Assembly (NCBI GenBank): GCA_003599865.1
Contig: QZKS01000073.1
Span: forward strand, 1 to 55,105
DNA length: 55,105 nt
Reading direction: 5' to 3'
From: Desulfobacteraceae bacterium
GTDB lineage: Bacteria; Desulfobacterota; Desulfobacteria; Desulfobacterales; SURF-7
Positions 33,513-42,749 of the stretch are shown here, piece by piece (within the stretch, counting starts at the first letter, position 1; every line of letters starts with the position of its first letter). The notes below the pieces were generated by a model. That model worked only from the letters and a program-made list of their open reading frames with translations, was not told the origin of the DNA and made no database searches. Position numbers and translations under genes: made by a program.

Positions 33513-35071
33513 ATGAAAAAACAGAAAATCTGATTCACCACTTCCTTGAGCGGAGCTGCCGGGATTTCCCGGACAAAACAGCACTGGTTCATGAAGACGT
33601 TCGTGCAACCTATTCGGATATCAATGTTTCGGCAGACCATTTGGCTTGCTGGTTCCTTGAACAGAAGGTGTTAAAAGGGGAACGGGTTGCTCTGATCATG
33701 GAAAATGGTCTGGAGTATGTTGTCGGTTACTACGCTGCTTTAAAAGCCGGCCTTGTGGTTGCACCTCTCAGTTATGAATTGAAACCGGATGGCTTGCGGC
33801 CATTGCTGAAAGAACTGGAACCTTCCCTGCTTATTGTTTCAACAAGGTGTGAACGGGTTGTTCATGCAACGAACCTGGAAGACCTCGGAATAAAAGCCAT
33901 TATTATCAACAAGCCAAAACTTGACTGGCGTGCTTTCAAAATAGCCGTTTACTCGTGGGAAGATGTTTCATATGGCCAATGTGATGAAACCGCACCTGCT
34001 CTCGAAATCCAGGAAACCGATCTTGCGAGTATAATTTATACCTCCGGCTCAACAGGCAGATCCAAGGGAGTGATGCTGTCCCATGAAAATATCGTATCCA
34101 ATACCGACTCGATCTGCCGGTATTTATGCCTCGGTAAGGATGACATCCAGATGGTTGTGCTGCCATTTTTTTATGTCATGGGAAAATCATTATTGAATAC
34201 CCATTTTGCTGTTGGCGGAACAGTGGTCATCAACAATAAATTTGCCTTTCCGGCGGATGTCATCAAACAGATGGCAGAAGAAAATGTTACCGGCTTTTCC
34301 GGAGTACCGTCGACGTATGCCTATCTTCTGAATCGATCACCTTTGGCGGCAAGCAAAGACAAGCTTGCATGTTTACGGTATTGTACACAAGCCGGTGGGC
34401 ACATGTCCCGGCAGCTGAAAAAGGAACTGCGTCTGGCCTTACCGGAGGAAACTCGGATTTACATCATGTATGGAGCCACAGAAGCTTCGGCAAGGCTGAC
34501 CTATCTTGCACCTGAAAGCTTTGAACGGAAAATGGATTCCATTGGAAAGGCAATTCCGGGTGTTACACTGCGGATTCTTGATGAACAGGGCGCAGAGGTA
34601 CCTCAGGGAGAAGTCGGCGAGCTTGTAGCAGATGGCATCAACATTATGAGGGGGTATTGGAGAGATCCGGAGACAACAAAAAAAGTCCTGGATCAATCAG
34701 GATATCATACCGGAGACCTTTGTTATCAGGATGAAGAAGGATTTTACTTTCTAAAAGGCAGGAGAGATCATCTTCTGAAGGTTGGTGGACACAGGATTAA
34801 TCCGCAGGAAATCGAAGATGTACTCATGGAGACCGGGCTTCTTGTGGAAGCAGCAGTAATTGGAATAGAAGACAGATTCCTGGGACACAAGCCGGCAGCC
34901 TTCGTAACACCCAAGGATGATGGGGTGAATGAAAGCCGGCTTATTGAAATATGCAGCATGAAATTGCCGAAATACAAATGGCCTTCGATGATTCGACTGG
35001 TAAGGTCCATTCCCAAAAACGCAAACGGGAAAATCGATAATGCCCGTCTGCTTGAACTACTTACAGAATAG
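33509..35071 (+). CDS. AMP-dependent acyl ligase, exosortase-associated
   Basis: The product is 520 aa, an ANL-superfamily enzyme. The P-loop IIYTSGSTGRSKGVMLSH is near residues 175-192, YGATEASARLTYL near 325, GYHTGDLCYQDEEGFYFLKGRRDHLLKVGGHRINPQEIE near 400-440, and the catalytic Lys is in PKNANGKID near the C-terminus. It activates a carboxylic acid with ATP and, by its coupling to the carrier gene, passes it to that carrier's phosphopantetheine. The acid is unknown. Confidence 0.92.
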   Translation: MNEKTENLIHHFLERSCRDFPDKTALVHEDVRATYSDINVSADHLACWFLEQKVLKGERVALIMENGLEYVVGYYAALKAGLVVAPLSYELKPDGLRPLLKELEPSLLIVSTRCERVVHATNLEDLGIKAIIINKPKLDWRAFKIAVYSWEDVSYGQCDETAPALEIQETDLASIIYTSGSTGRSKGVMLSHENIVSNTDSICRYLCLGKDDIQMVVLPFFYVMGKSLLNTHFAVGGTVVINNKFAFPADVIKQMAEENVTGFSGVPSTYAYLLNRSPLAASKDKLACLRYCTQAGGHMSRQLKKELRLALPEETRIYIMYGATEASARLTYLAPESFERKMDSIGKAIPGVTLRILDEQGAEVPQGEVGELVADGINIMRGYWRDPETTKKVLDQSGYHTGDLCYQDEEGFYFLKGRRDHLLKVGGHRINPQEIEDVLMETGLLVEAAVIGIEDRFLGHKPAAFVTPKDDGVNESRLIEICSMKLPKYKWPSMIRLVRSIPKNANGKIDNARLLELLTE

Positions 35072-35158
35072 TCAACAGCAAACAGAGACATTTTATCAAC
35101 TGGATAATTTCCAGAAAAATACCATTCATTTAACGGGTTACGGGAAGGGGAAAGAATT

Positions 35159-35818
35159 TTGTATACCAAATCAGTGGTCAGAACCCTTGTCGCCTCTGCT
35201 TTGATCGGTTTAACAGCAGCGTACCTTACTTTTGCAAATCATGGTGAAAAGATTTCTCCCAGAAAACCTTTTTCCACATTTCCAAAGCAAATCGGTCAAT
35301 GGAAAGGAAAGGAAAGTTTTTTTGATAAACAAATTTATGATGTATTAGGTGTAGATGACTCTGTATTGGTACGTTATGAAAATCAAGAGGGCGATCCGGT
35401 AGAATTATATGTCGGTTTTTATGAAAGCCAGCGGGAAGGAGATATTATCCACTCGCCAAGGAATTGTATGCCCGGTGCAGGGTGGTCGATTATCAATTCA
35501 TCAATTGAGAAATTGAGCCTCAATGGAAAACAGCAGAAACACATCGAAGTCATTAAATTGACTATATCTAAAAATTCTCAGCAGCAAGTGGTATTATACT
35601 GGTTTCAATCCCGGGGAAGATATATCAGCTCAGAATATTTCCAGAAATTTTATTTGATTTGGGATTCTATTTTGAAGAATCGAACAGATGGATCTTTTGT
35701 CCGGCTGATCAGCCCGGTCAGTCATAATGACATGGATTATACTACAGCGTATTTAAAAAAATTCGCTGTAGAAATCATACCGATACTCAATGAATATATT
35801 CCGGGAGCTGAAGAATGA
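35159..35818 (+). CDS. EpsI-family exosortase-associated protein
   Basis: The product is 219 aa from a TTG at 35159 after an AAGGGG-type site. One N-terminal hydrophobic segment (residues about 8-25) anchors it. The EpsI domain shows FPKQIGQWKGKE, LYVGFYESQREGDIIHSPRNCMPGAGW and LYWFQSRGRYISSEYFQKFYLIWDS, all family hallmarks. EpsI is often fused to the C-terminus of exosortase; here it is a separate gene placed before it and overlapping it by four bases. Its biochemical role is not established; it is needed for or associated with EPS assembly in studied loci. Confidence 0.92.
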   Translation: MYTKSVVRTLVASALIGLTAAYLTFANHGEKISPRKPFSTFPKQIGQWKGKESFFDKQIYDVLGVDDSVLVRYENQEGDPVELYVGFYESQREGDIIHSPRNCMPGAGWSIINSSIEKLSLNGKQQKHIEVIKLTISKNSQQQVVLYWFQSRGRYISSEYFQKFYLIWDSILKNRTDGSFVRLISPVSHNDMDYTTAYLKKFAVEIIPILNEYIPGAEE

Positions 35819-36642
35819 CGATTTCAAGATCACAATTGAATATTGTATTGTCCGCAGTTGTTTTTTTATCGGCCTTTGGAATTCTTTATCACGATGTTAT
35901 CCGTAAAATGATTTCCATATGGCTGAGTGACGACAATTATTCACATGGATTTTTTATCCCCGTTGTTTCAGCCTATTTGATCTGGAATAATTATCAAAAT
36001 TTGACCAAAGCAAAGTTTGCACCGGCAAATTCAGGACTATTGCTTCTCTGCGGCAGCCTGTTGTTTTACATACTTGCCAATATCGGCGCTGAGCTTTTTT
36101 CTATGCGTTTTTCCATGATCATGGTTCTTCTGAGCACATCTGTTTTTGTTTTCGGATGGTTCCTGACACGGGAAATTTTTTTGCCGGTGTTGTATTTGCT
36201 TTTTATGATGCCTTTTCCTGCCATCATTTGGGACAAAATAGCTTTTCCGCTGAAATTGTTTACCACCAATATTGCCGTTACGGTTATTCAGTTGACCGGA
36301 ATACCGGTATATGGTGAAGGAAACATCATCCATCTGTCAAATACTACTCTGGAGGTTGTTGATGCCTGTTCCGGCCTTAGATCTCTCATATCTTTACTTG
36401 CTTTGAGTGCGGCCTTTGCATTGATATCCGATCTTATAAAATGGAAAAAATTACTGCTTTTTCTTTCAGCCGTTCCTATAGCCGTTGCACTGAATATTGT
36501 CCGCTTAACAGTAACTGCCATCTTGGCTCAGTTTTATGGTTCTCAGGTCGCAGACGGCTTTTTGCATGATATATCCGGAATTCTGGTTTTTATGATCGCT
36601 TTGTCTTTATTATTGCTGGAATACCGGTTACTGACCAAATGA
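35815..36642 (+). CDS. exosortase (transpeptidase-like membrane protease)
   Basis: The product is 275 aa with about eight membrane helices. The catalytic triad of the family is visible: Cys185 in VVDACSGLRS, Arg230 in ALNIVRLTVT and His251 in GFLHDISGILVF. The DDNYSHGFFIPVVSAYLIW motif at 39-57 is also typical. Exosortases recognise a C-terminal PEP-type signal on secreted proteins, cleave it, and are thought to attach the protein to a surface glycan. The gene is coupled to EpsI by an ATGA overlap. No substrate with such a C-terminal signal is encoded in this window. I cannot assign an exosortase subtype. Confidence 0.93.
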   Translation: MTISRSQLNIVLSAVVFLSAFGILYHDVIRKMISIWLSDDNYSHGFFIPVVSAYLIWNNYQNLTKAKFAPANSGLLLLCGSLLFYILANIGAELFSMRFSMIMVLLSTSVFVFGWFLTREIFLPVLYLLFMMPFPAIIWDKIAFPLKLFTTNIAVTVIQLTGIPVYGEGNIIHLSNTTLEVVDACSGLRSLISLLALSAAFALISDLIKWKKLLLFLSAVPIAVALNIVRLTVTAILAQFYGSQVADGFLHDISGILVFMIALSLLLLEYRLLTK

Positions 36643-36669
36643 TTTTTCCAGATTAACAGTGGGGGGACA

Positions 36670-37524
36670 ATGAAAAAAAAAATCTTTCTTTTCAGTTGGT
36701 TTTTGGCAGCTGTTTTGTTGATGATAATCGGTTGCTCAGGAGAAAGCAATGATATGACGAAAAATGAAGTCCATGTTTATGGAAGTATAAAAGAAGTACC
36801 TGACACAGAATGGGAAAAGTTATCCAAAAAAACAATTTTTTTCGGTCACCAATCGGTCGGTTTCAATATTATTGACGGTATGCAGGACATCATCAAGGAG
36901 TATCCCCGGATAAAGTTGACTTTTTCCACGCTGGATAAAAAGGATGGTGTTAAACAGGAAGGGCTTTTCGTTCACTCGGAAATCGGTAAAAACAGGGACC
37001 CTGTTTCGAAAATTAATGATTTTGCCTCTATAATGAATAATGCAAAGGGAAAGAAGTTCGATATCGTTTTTTTGAAATTGTGCTTTATAGATATAGACGA
37101 TCAGACAAATATTCATCAACTGTTACAGCATTATAACAAAACAATGGAAAGTCTGAAATCATCATTTCCGAAAACAAAATTTATCCATTTGACTGTCCCT
37201 TTGTCTTACAGCAAAACCACATGGAAAACGTGGCTAAAAAAAATAGTGGGAAAAAAGAAGATTTGGGAATATGACGATAATATTCGGAAAAACGAATACA
37301 ATGATTTGTTGAGACAATACTATGCTGCAAAAGAACCACTATTTGATCTTGCGACGATTGAATCCACTCTTCCGGATGGAACAAGGTCGGTTTTTAAAAG
37401 CAACGGGAATACATATCATCAGTTGGCGCCTGATTACACATTTGATGAAGGACATTTGAATGATATCGGTCGCAGAATTGTAGCAGAACAATTGTTGTTA
37501 TTTCTGGTAAACAATCAACCATAG
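36670..37524 (+). CDS. SGNH-hydrolase-like lipoprotein
   Basis: The product is 284 aa. A signal with lipobox MIIGC makes Cys22 the likely lipidated residue. The first block is FFGHQSVGFNIIDGM (57-71), where Ser62 stands in the place of the GDS serine. The last block, DEGHLNDIGRRIVAEQLL, holds Asp259 and His262 in the DxxH arrangement of SGNH hydrolases. Blocks II and III (Gly and Asn) are not clear. It may add or remove acyl groups from the polymer in the periplasm or at the outer membrane. It lies 27 bases after the exosortase gene. Confidence in the fold is moderate. Confidence 0.65.
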   Translation: MKKKIFLFSWFLAAVLLMIIGCSGESNDMTKNEVHVYGSIKEVPDTEWEKLSKKTIFFGHQSVGFNIIDGMQDIIKEYPRIKLTFSTLDKKDGVKQEGLFVHSEIGKNRDPVSKINDFASIMNNAKGKKFDIVFLKLCFIDIDDQTNIHQLLQHYNKTMESLKSSFPKTKFIHLTVPLSYSKTTWKTWLKKIVGKKKIWEYDDNIRKNEYNDLLRQYYAAKEPLFDLATIESTLPDGTRSVFKSNGNTYHQLAPDYTFDEGHLNDIGRRIVAEQLLLFLVNNQP

Positions 37525-37544
37525 AATACCCGGATTTGTGACCA

Positions 37545-38075
37545 TTGATACTTAACGACCTGAAAGCCAAAGGAAAATGGAATTACAAGGATGAATCGGC
37601 AAGGGGAATGGTTCGTGCCTTATTCAGTGATGGCAGTTTATGCATGATATTATTCCGCCTGTCGGACTTTCTAAACCGGTATTTCGTCACCAGGATTTTT
37701 TCAGCCATATTGGTAAAGGCCAACACCTTTTTATGCGGTGCTGTAATCGGTCGCGGCGCATCTTTTGATAAAAATTTTGTAATTCTGCACAGCGTGGGAG
37801 TGGTGATAAATTCCCGAGTGAAAGGTGGCAGGGATATTGTCATTGAAAGCGGAGTTGTGATCGGAGAGGAAAAATCAAAATGCCCGATGCTGGGGAGCAA
37901 CATTTTTATTGGCTCAGGTGCAAAAATATTCGGTGATATCACTATCGGAGATAATGTAACCATTGGTGCCAATGCCGTGGTAAATAAAAGTATTCCCTCA
38001 GATGTTGTTGTTGCAGGTGTGCCTGCGGCAGTCGTTCGCCATAAATCAACCGGTCCCAAGACTGATGAATGTTAA
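37545..38075 (+). CDS. left-handed beta-helix acetyltransferase (serine-acetyltransferase-like)
   Basis: The product is 176 aa, apparently from a TTG at 37545; no ATG with a good site fits. The C-terminal hexapeptide repeats read VVIGEEKSKCPMLGSNIFIGSGAKIFGDITIGDNVTIGANAVVNKSIPSDVVVAGVPA, and the catalytic His lies in VILHSVGVVI. Layout is like CysE but shorter at the N-terminus. In this setting it more probably acetylates a sugar or a lipid-linked intermediate than serine. It lies between the SGNH-like gene and a glycosyltransferase gene. Confidence 0.85.
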   Translation: MILNDLKAKGKWNYKDESARGMVRALFSDGSLCMILFRLSDFLNRYFVTRIFSAILVKANTFLCGAVIGRGASFDKNFVILHSVGVVINSRVKGGRDIVIESGVVIGEEKSKCPMLGSNIFIGSGAKIFGDITIGDNVTIGANAVVNKSIPSDVVVAGVPAAVVRHKSTGPKTDEC

Positions 38076-38125
38076 GATGAATTCATCCAAAAATCTGAAT
38101 CCCCCAAACGACACTTCTAAAAAAT

Positions 38126-38926
38126 ATGAATATCCGGATTTCATTTATTATTCTGACCTGGAACTGTAATCGGTACATAAACAAATGCATCGATTCCATA
38201 ATCAGAGCATGCCGAACGGAAGAAGTAGCCTTTGAAATCATTATTGTTGACAATTACTCTGTTGACGGTACTCGGGATATTGTAAAGGACTATCAAGAGC
38301 GATTACCTGAAGTGGTAGTTGCCTTTTATCTTGATGCAAATAAAGGAACGACATTTACCCGAAATATCGGGATTAAAAAGTCCAGGGGAAAATATATCTG
38401 TATTTTGGATTCCGATGCTGAGATTTTGTCAGGTTCTCTGACTGATATTTTACAGCTAATGAGAAATGACCATGCTCTTGGCATTGTCGCGCCGAAACTG
38501 GTTTTGCCGGACGGTCAAATACAGAATTCCGTCAAAAAATTTCCTTCCTTGCTGGGTAAACTAGCCAAACTGCCCAAAATTTTTTTTGGATGGAAAATGC
38601 CGAATGCAGATTTCTATGCAGATTTTCCATTCCAGAAAGAAAGAAAGGTCGACCAGGCGATATCTGCATGCTGGTTTTTAAGAAAGGAAGTGATTGACTG
38701 CGTCGGCTTACTGGATGAAAAAATATTCTATGCTCCGGAAGACATGGAGTACTGCAGACGTATGAAAGATTTCGGAAAAAACATTTTATACTATCCCGAT
38801 TTTGTTGTCCTCCACAATACCCAACAGATATCTCATAAAAATCCTTTTTCAAAAGTTTCCATCAGCCATTTCTGGGGGCTCCTGCATTATTATAGAAAAT
38901 ACGGCGGATGGATTTCTCCAAAATAG
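38126..38926 (+). CDS. GT2-family glycosyltransferase
   Basis: The product is 266 aa with a GT-A fold. The start ISFIILTWNCNRYINKCIDSI, IIIVDNYSVDGT with a catalytic-region Asp, and CILDSDAEIL (the DxD-like metal motif) are typical. APEDMEYCRRMKDFG near residue 210 is the ED motif of rhamnosyl-type members. It should add one sugar from an NDP donor to the lipid-linked repeat unit at the cytoplasmic face. Sugar and linkage are not readable. Confidence 0.9.
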   Translation: MNIRISFIILTWNCNRYINKCIDSIIRACRTEEVAFEIIIVDNYSVDGTRDIVKDYQERLPEVVVAFYLDANKGTTFTRNIGIKKSRGKYICILDSDAEILSGSLTDILQLMRNDHALGIVAPKLVLPDGQIQNSVKKFPSLLGKLAKLPKIFFGWKMPNADFYADFPFQKERKVDQAISACWFLRKEVIDCVGLLDEKIFYAPEDMEYCRRMKDFGKNILYYPDFVVLHNTQQISHKNPFSKVSISHFWGLLHYYRKYGGWISPK

Positions 38927-39019
38927 TAGGATGATGTCGGATCGTTTCGAAAGTCGACATTCCCCTGTCATATTCTTTTCTTTTAATCAGTCCATATCGA
39001 TACTGGAAAATGTGATCCC

Positions 39020-40129
39020 ATGATTCAAAAAATTATCAACACTTTTGTGTGGGTACCCGATTATTTAAAAAAATATCTGGAAAGACGAACTATATATACC
39101 GCTGAATCAGACAGACCGATAAACATATTTTTTTGTATATGCGATCATTTTGAGCCATATTGGAATCATGCTGACGCGAGAACAGCCCGGATTCGAATCA
39201 ACAGATGGCTGGATTCCTACCCGGTAATCAGCGAAAGATATTTGGACTCCAGTGGGAAACGATTGAAATATTCCTTCTTTTATCCTGAGGAAGAATATAC
39301 TCATGAAGACCTGAACGTCCTTGCCGGTTTCTGCCATGCCGGATATGGTGAGGTTGAAATTCATCTTCATCATGACAATGATACATCTGAAAATTTAAAA
39401 AAGACCCTTCTGGATTATAAATCAAGATTATATGAAGATCACGGCCTTCTTTCTATTGATAAAACTTCCGGCGGGATATCTTATGGATTCATTCACGGCA
39501 ACTGGGCTCTGGACAATTCAAGGCCTGACGGACGGTTGTGCGGAGTCAACGATGAGTTGGATATCTTGCAGCAAACCGGTTGCTACGCTGATTTTACAAT
39601 GCCATCTGCACCGGATGTTACTCAGATCAAAAAAGTTAACAGTATATACTATACCGTTGACGATCCGATTCGACCGAAATCTCATGAAACAGGTGATGAT
39701 CTTGAAATCGGCAGAAAAGGAAAGGGACTTTTAATGGTACAGGGGCCCATTTCACTGAACTGGAAAAACAGATCCTTCGGAATTCTGCCTAGGGTAGAAA
39801 ATGGCGGATTGATGGAAAACAATCCGCCCACAGCTTCAAGAATACATTCGTGGATCGATCAGCGCATTCACATTAAAGGTTTTCCATATGGTATTTTTGT
39901 CAAAATATATACGCATGGTACTCAGGAGAAGAATATGAAGATGTTGTTCCAGGATAACTATCTGGAGTTTCTTCTGGAATATTTGTCTTCGTTGGCAAGA
40001 AATAATAAAAAATACAATATCTATTTTACAAGCGCTAGAGAAATGACCAATATCATCCATGCTATTATGGATGGGAAAACTGACAATTTCGACGACTACC
40101 GGGACTATCGATATCATATTGCGAAATGA
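39020..40129 (+). CDS. NodB-like (polysaccharide-deacetylase-fold) protein of the exopolysaccharide locus
   Basis: The product is 369 aa with no signal peptide. The N-terminal part has FFCICDHFEPYW (Asp42, His43), and EVEIHLHHDND (112-121) supplies a histidine cluster. Later come GFIHGNWALDNSRPDG and IYTHGTQEKN. This order of Asp then His-rich motifs resembles CE4 deacetylases, but the canonical HxxxH spacing is not clear, so the enzyme class is uncertain. If it is one, it would be cytoplasmic and act on a precursor. It sits between a GT2 gene and the flippase gene. Confidence 0.5.
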   Translation: MIQKIINTFVWVPDYLKKYLERRTIYTAESDRPINIFFCICDHFEPYWNHADARTARIRINRWLDSYPVISERYLDSSGKRLKYSFFYPEEEYTHEDLNVLAGFCHAGYGEVEIHLHHDNDTSENLKKTLLDYKSRLYEDHGLLSIDKTSGGISYGFIHGNWALDNSRPDGRLCGVNDELDILQQTGCYADFTMPSAPDVTQIKKVNSIYYTVDDPIRPKSHETGDDLEIGRKGKGLLMVQGPISLNWKNRSFGILPRVENGGLMENNPPTASRIHSWIDQRIHIKGFPYGIFVKIYTHGTQEKNMKMLFQDNYLEFLLEYLSSLARNNKKYNIYFTSAREMTNIIHAIMDGKTDNFDDYRDYRYHIAK

Positions 40130-40155
40130 CTTTTCATCAGGTTTAAAGTGACCAT

Positions 40156-41586
40156 ATGTCCAGAAGTAAAACCGTAACCATCAATTCAATCATTTTATCC
40201 ATACAGCAGGTCGTCGTAAACCTGATATCCATATTTGTCATTGGATATACTGCAAGAAAGCTGGGCCAGGAGGATTACGGGATTTTTTCTCTTGCATTTA
40301 CGTTTCCTGTCATTTTTTCTGCTTTAAGCAACATGGGATTCAGGACACTGACCGTAAGAGAAATAGCAAGGCAAAGAAACATACCCGATGCATATACGGA
40401 GTATATGTCCCGAATCATTCCACCTAGACTTTTTTTTATTCTTTGTGTCAGTGTGTTGATCATATTGATCGCCATTCTGATGGGATATGAAAAAAAGATC
40501 ATTTTTGTAATTTCCATTGCCACATTCTCTTATGTTTTTGAACTGATCTCCCGAATCGCGCTCGATGTTTTTCAGGCCTATGAAAAGATGGGCAAAATCG
40601 CATTTCGTGACATTGTCGTCAGACTGGTTTCCGGAATCTTCTCGGTAGTTGTATTGTATCTGGGATATGGGCTCTATGCGGTCTCATTCGTCTATCTTGG
40701 CGGAAATCTCGTCGGATTTGTTATTAATTTCCTTTTATACAAAAAACACTTTAAACTTCTTCCCCCCAGGTGGGATTTTACTTTTGTGAAAAAGAATCTC
40801 AAAGAGTCATTTCCATTTATGCTTATGGGGTTTACCTCTGTATTATACACAAAAATAGACATTGTCATGCTTTCAAAAATGGTCGGTGTTGAATCGGTAG
40901 GTGCTTACAATGCAGCTGCCAACCTGTTTTACCGTCTCAACTTTGTCGGTGATGCCATCGCCACGGCATCATTCTCTGCGATCGCACAACTTTACTGGTC
41001 TGATCACAACGAAGCACTGAATGTTTTCAGAAACTCAATCAAGCAAGTGATGATCATATCGGTCCCCATGGCGGTTGGGGGGTTTGTTCTGGCGGAGGCG
41101 ATTATCCTTTTTATCTTTGGCCGGGAATACCAGTCCAGCACGTCTGTTTTCAAGATTTTAGCCATATCGATCCCGTTGATGTTTATCGGAACTTCTTTCA
41201 GCTTCACATTGGGCGCCATCAGGGAACAAAAATTTGTCCTTTATGTTGTATCTCTTTTATCGATCTTCAACTTTATGGCCAATTTGTTTCTGATCCCTCA
41301 GTTTGTTGAAATCGGAGCGGCTGTATCGACATTGGTGACACAGTTTATTGGCTTTTGCCTGATGGGATATAAGATACTAAAACATTTTAAGCTGGGAATA
41401 GAGCTTAAGCTCATTCTGCAGTTGATTCTGGCAACGCTGATTATGGTTCTTGCGATTCAACATACTTACTTTCTGGGGCTCATTTCGTGTATTGTGATCA
41501 GCGGCTTTTTTTATGCAGGTTCGCTTATGATAACCGGCGGAACGGAAATCCGTTCAAAGGTTTTCACTTTTTTAAAACGGCAATAG
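40156..41586 (+). CDS. Wzx-type polysaccharide flippase
   Basis: The product is 476 aa with about twelve to fourteen hydrophobic helices. The N-terminus (NSIILSIQQVVVNLISIFVIGYTARKLGQEDYGIFSLAFTF) and the KMVGVESVGAYNAAANLFYRL segment near 245 match the polysaccharide-synthesis (MOP) family. It moves undecaprenyl-linked repeat units across the inner membrane. It lies 26 bases after the NodB-like gene. A Wzx points to a Wzy-dependent pathway, in line with the polymerase-like gene at 42750. Confidence 0.93.
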   Translation: MSRSKTVTINSIILSIQQVVVNLISIFVIGYTARKLGQEDYGIFSLAFTFPVIFSALSNMGFRTLTVREIARQRNIPDAYTEYMSRIIPPRLFFILCVSVLIILIAILMGYEKKIIFVISIATFSYVFELISRIALDVFQAYEKMGKIAFRDIVVRLVSGIFSVVVLYLGYGLYAVSFVYLGGNLVGFVINFLLYKKHFKLLPPRWDFTFVKKNLKESFPFMLMGFTSVLYTKIDIVMLSKMVGVESVGAYNAAANLFYRLNFVGDAIATASFSAIAQLYWSDHNEALNVFRNSIKQVMIISVPMAVGGFVLAEAIILFIFGREYQSSTSVFKILAISIPLMFIGTSFSFTLGAIREQKFVLYVVSLLSIFNFMANLFLIPQFVEIGAAVSTLVTQFIGFCLMGYKILKHFKLGIELKLILQLILATLIMVLAIQHTYFLGLISCIVISGFFYAGSLMITGGTEIRSKVFTFLKRQ

Positions 41587-41660
41587 AGCACTGTATTATG
41601 ACTCATCATGTATATTTATTGGCACATAAACGACTTTCGATTTCTTAGAGAGACTCCGTC

Positions 41661-42719
41661 ATGGCATATGAACTTATTGAGTTTGACAAGGTAAAAGATA
41701 AAAACCGGATCATTCCGATATGGAAAGAAGCAATGGGGAGTCATCTGGACAGACGTTATGAGTGGATCTATAATACATTGCCGTTAACCAGACCAACAAC
41801 CGTCCTCTTAAAAAATATCGAATCGAACCGCATTGTCGGGTGTGGTTCCATACTGCAGAAAATTTTTTTCATCGACAATAAGCCCTTTACCGTTGGAATC
41901 TGTGTTGATTTTTTTGTAAATGCCGAACATCGTACACTGGGACCGGCCGTTATGATTCAGCGATGGATTACCAGTTTATTGCAAGCATACCCCATAGATT
42001 TTCTGTTCGCGTTTCCAAACCAAATGGCTCTCAGCGCATTTATCCGGGTTGGCTATAAAAAACTTGGCACAGTGGAAACTTTTGTAAAATTATTAAAAGC
42101 GGAAGAAAAATTGAAACAATATGTCAAATACAGTTTTTTATCAAAAATCATTGCCTTCCCTGTAAACAAGATAGAGTGGATAGTTGATTATTTTCGACTT
42201 CTGGCTGTGGGGAAAAAATATACAGCAGAGATTTGCCATGAACCCGATGATCGTTTTAATACACTTATCAGCAGCACAATCAACCGTTCTCCTATTTTTT
42301 TAGAAAAAAACAGGGAGATATTAAAATGGAGATTTTCGGATACTCCGGGCACTGACAACAAATTTTTTTGCCTGACCGACATCTCAACAGGAAAACTGGC
42401 AGGATACCTTGTGTATTCTATTGAAAACAGGGTCGCATACATCCAGGACCTTTTATTACAGGATATGGATGCAGATCTGAAACCGTTGATATTATTTTTT
42501 TCCAAAGAGATGAGAAAGGAAGAAAATGTCAATTCAATCCGGATCTGCTATATTGGCAATTCTCATATATTGAAAAATCTGAAGGAGTTGTTTTTTGTAA
42601 AAAGAACAAACGATCGCTATTGCCTGGTGTATACCAGAAAGGACATGCCGGAAGATGTAAAGAATACCATTTTTTCACTTGATAAATGGTTCCTGCTCGA
42701 AGGAGATATGGATATTTAA
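41661..42719 (+). CDS. GNAT-like acyltransferase
   Basis: The product is 352 aa. The first 150 residues read as a GNAT domain: IVGCGSILQKIFFIDNKPFTVGICVDFFVNAEHRTLGPAVMIQRWI carries the strand and acetyl-CoA loop (HRTLGPA replaces the usual RxxGxG/A). SAFIRVGYKKLGT follows as in GNATs. A second half (residues 190-350) may be another degenerate GNAT copy. No signal peptide. It may acylate a nucleotide sugar or a lipid-linked sugar. The donor and acceptor are unknown. Confidence 0.65.
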   Translation: MAYELIEFDKVKDKNRIIPIWKEAMGSHLDRRYEWIYNTLPLTRPTTVLLKNIESNRIVGCGSILQKIFFIDNKPFTVGICVDFFVNAEHRTLGPAVMIQRWITSLLQAYPIDFLFAFPNQMALSAFIRVGYKKLGTVETFVKLLKAEEKLKQYVKYSFLSKIIAFPVNKIEWIVDYFRLLAVGKKYTAEICHEPDDRFNTLISSTINRSPIFLEKNREILKWRFSDTPGTDNKFFCLTDISTGKLAGYLVYSIENRVAYIQDLLLQDMDADLKPLILFFSKEMRKEENVNSIRICYIGNSHILKNLKELFFVKRTNDRYCLVYTRKDMPEDVKNTIFSLDKWFLLEGDMDI

Positions 42720-42749
42720 AAGGGATGTTGATCCGCAGTCAAAGCTCTC

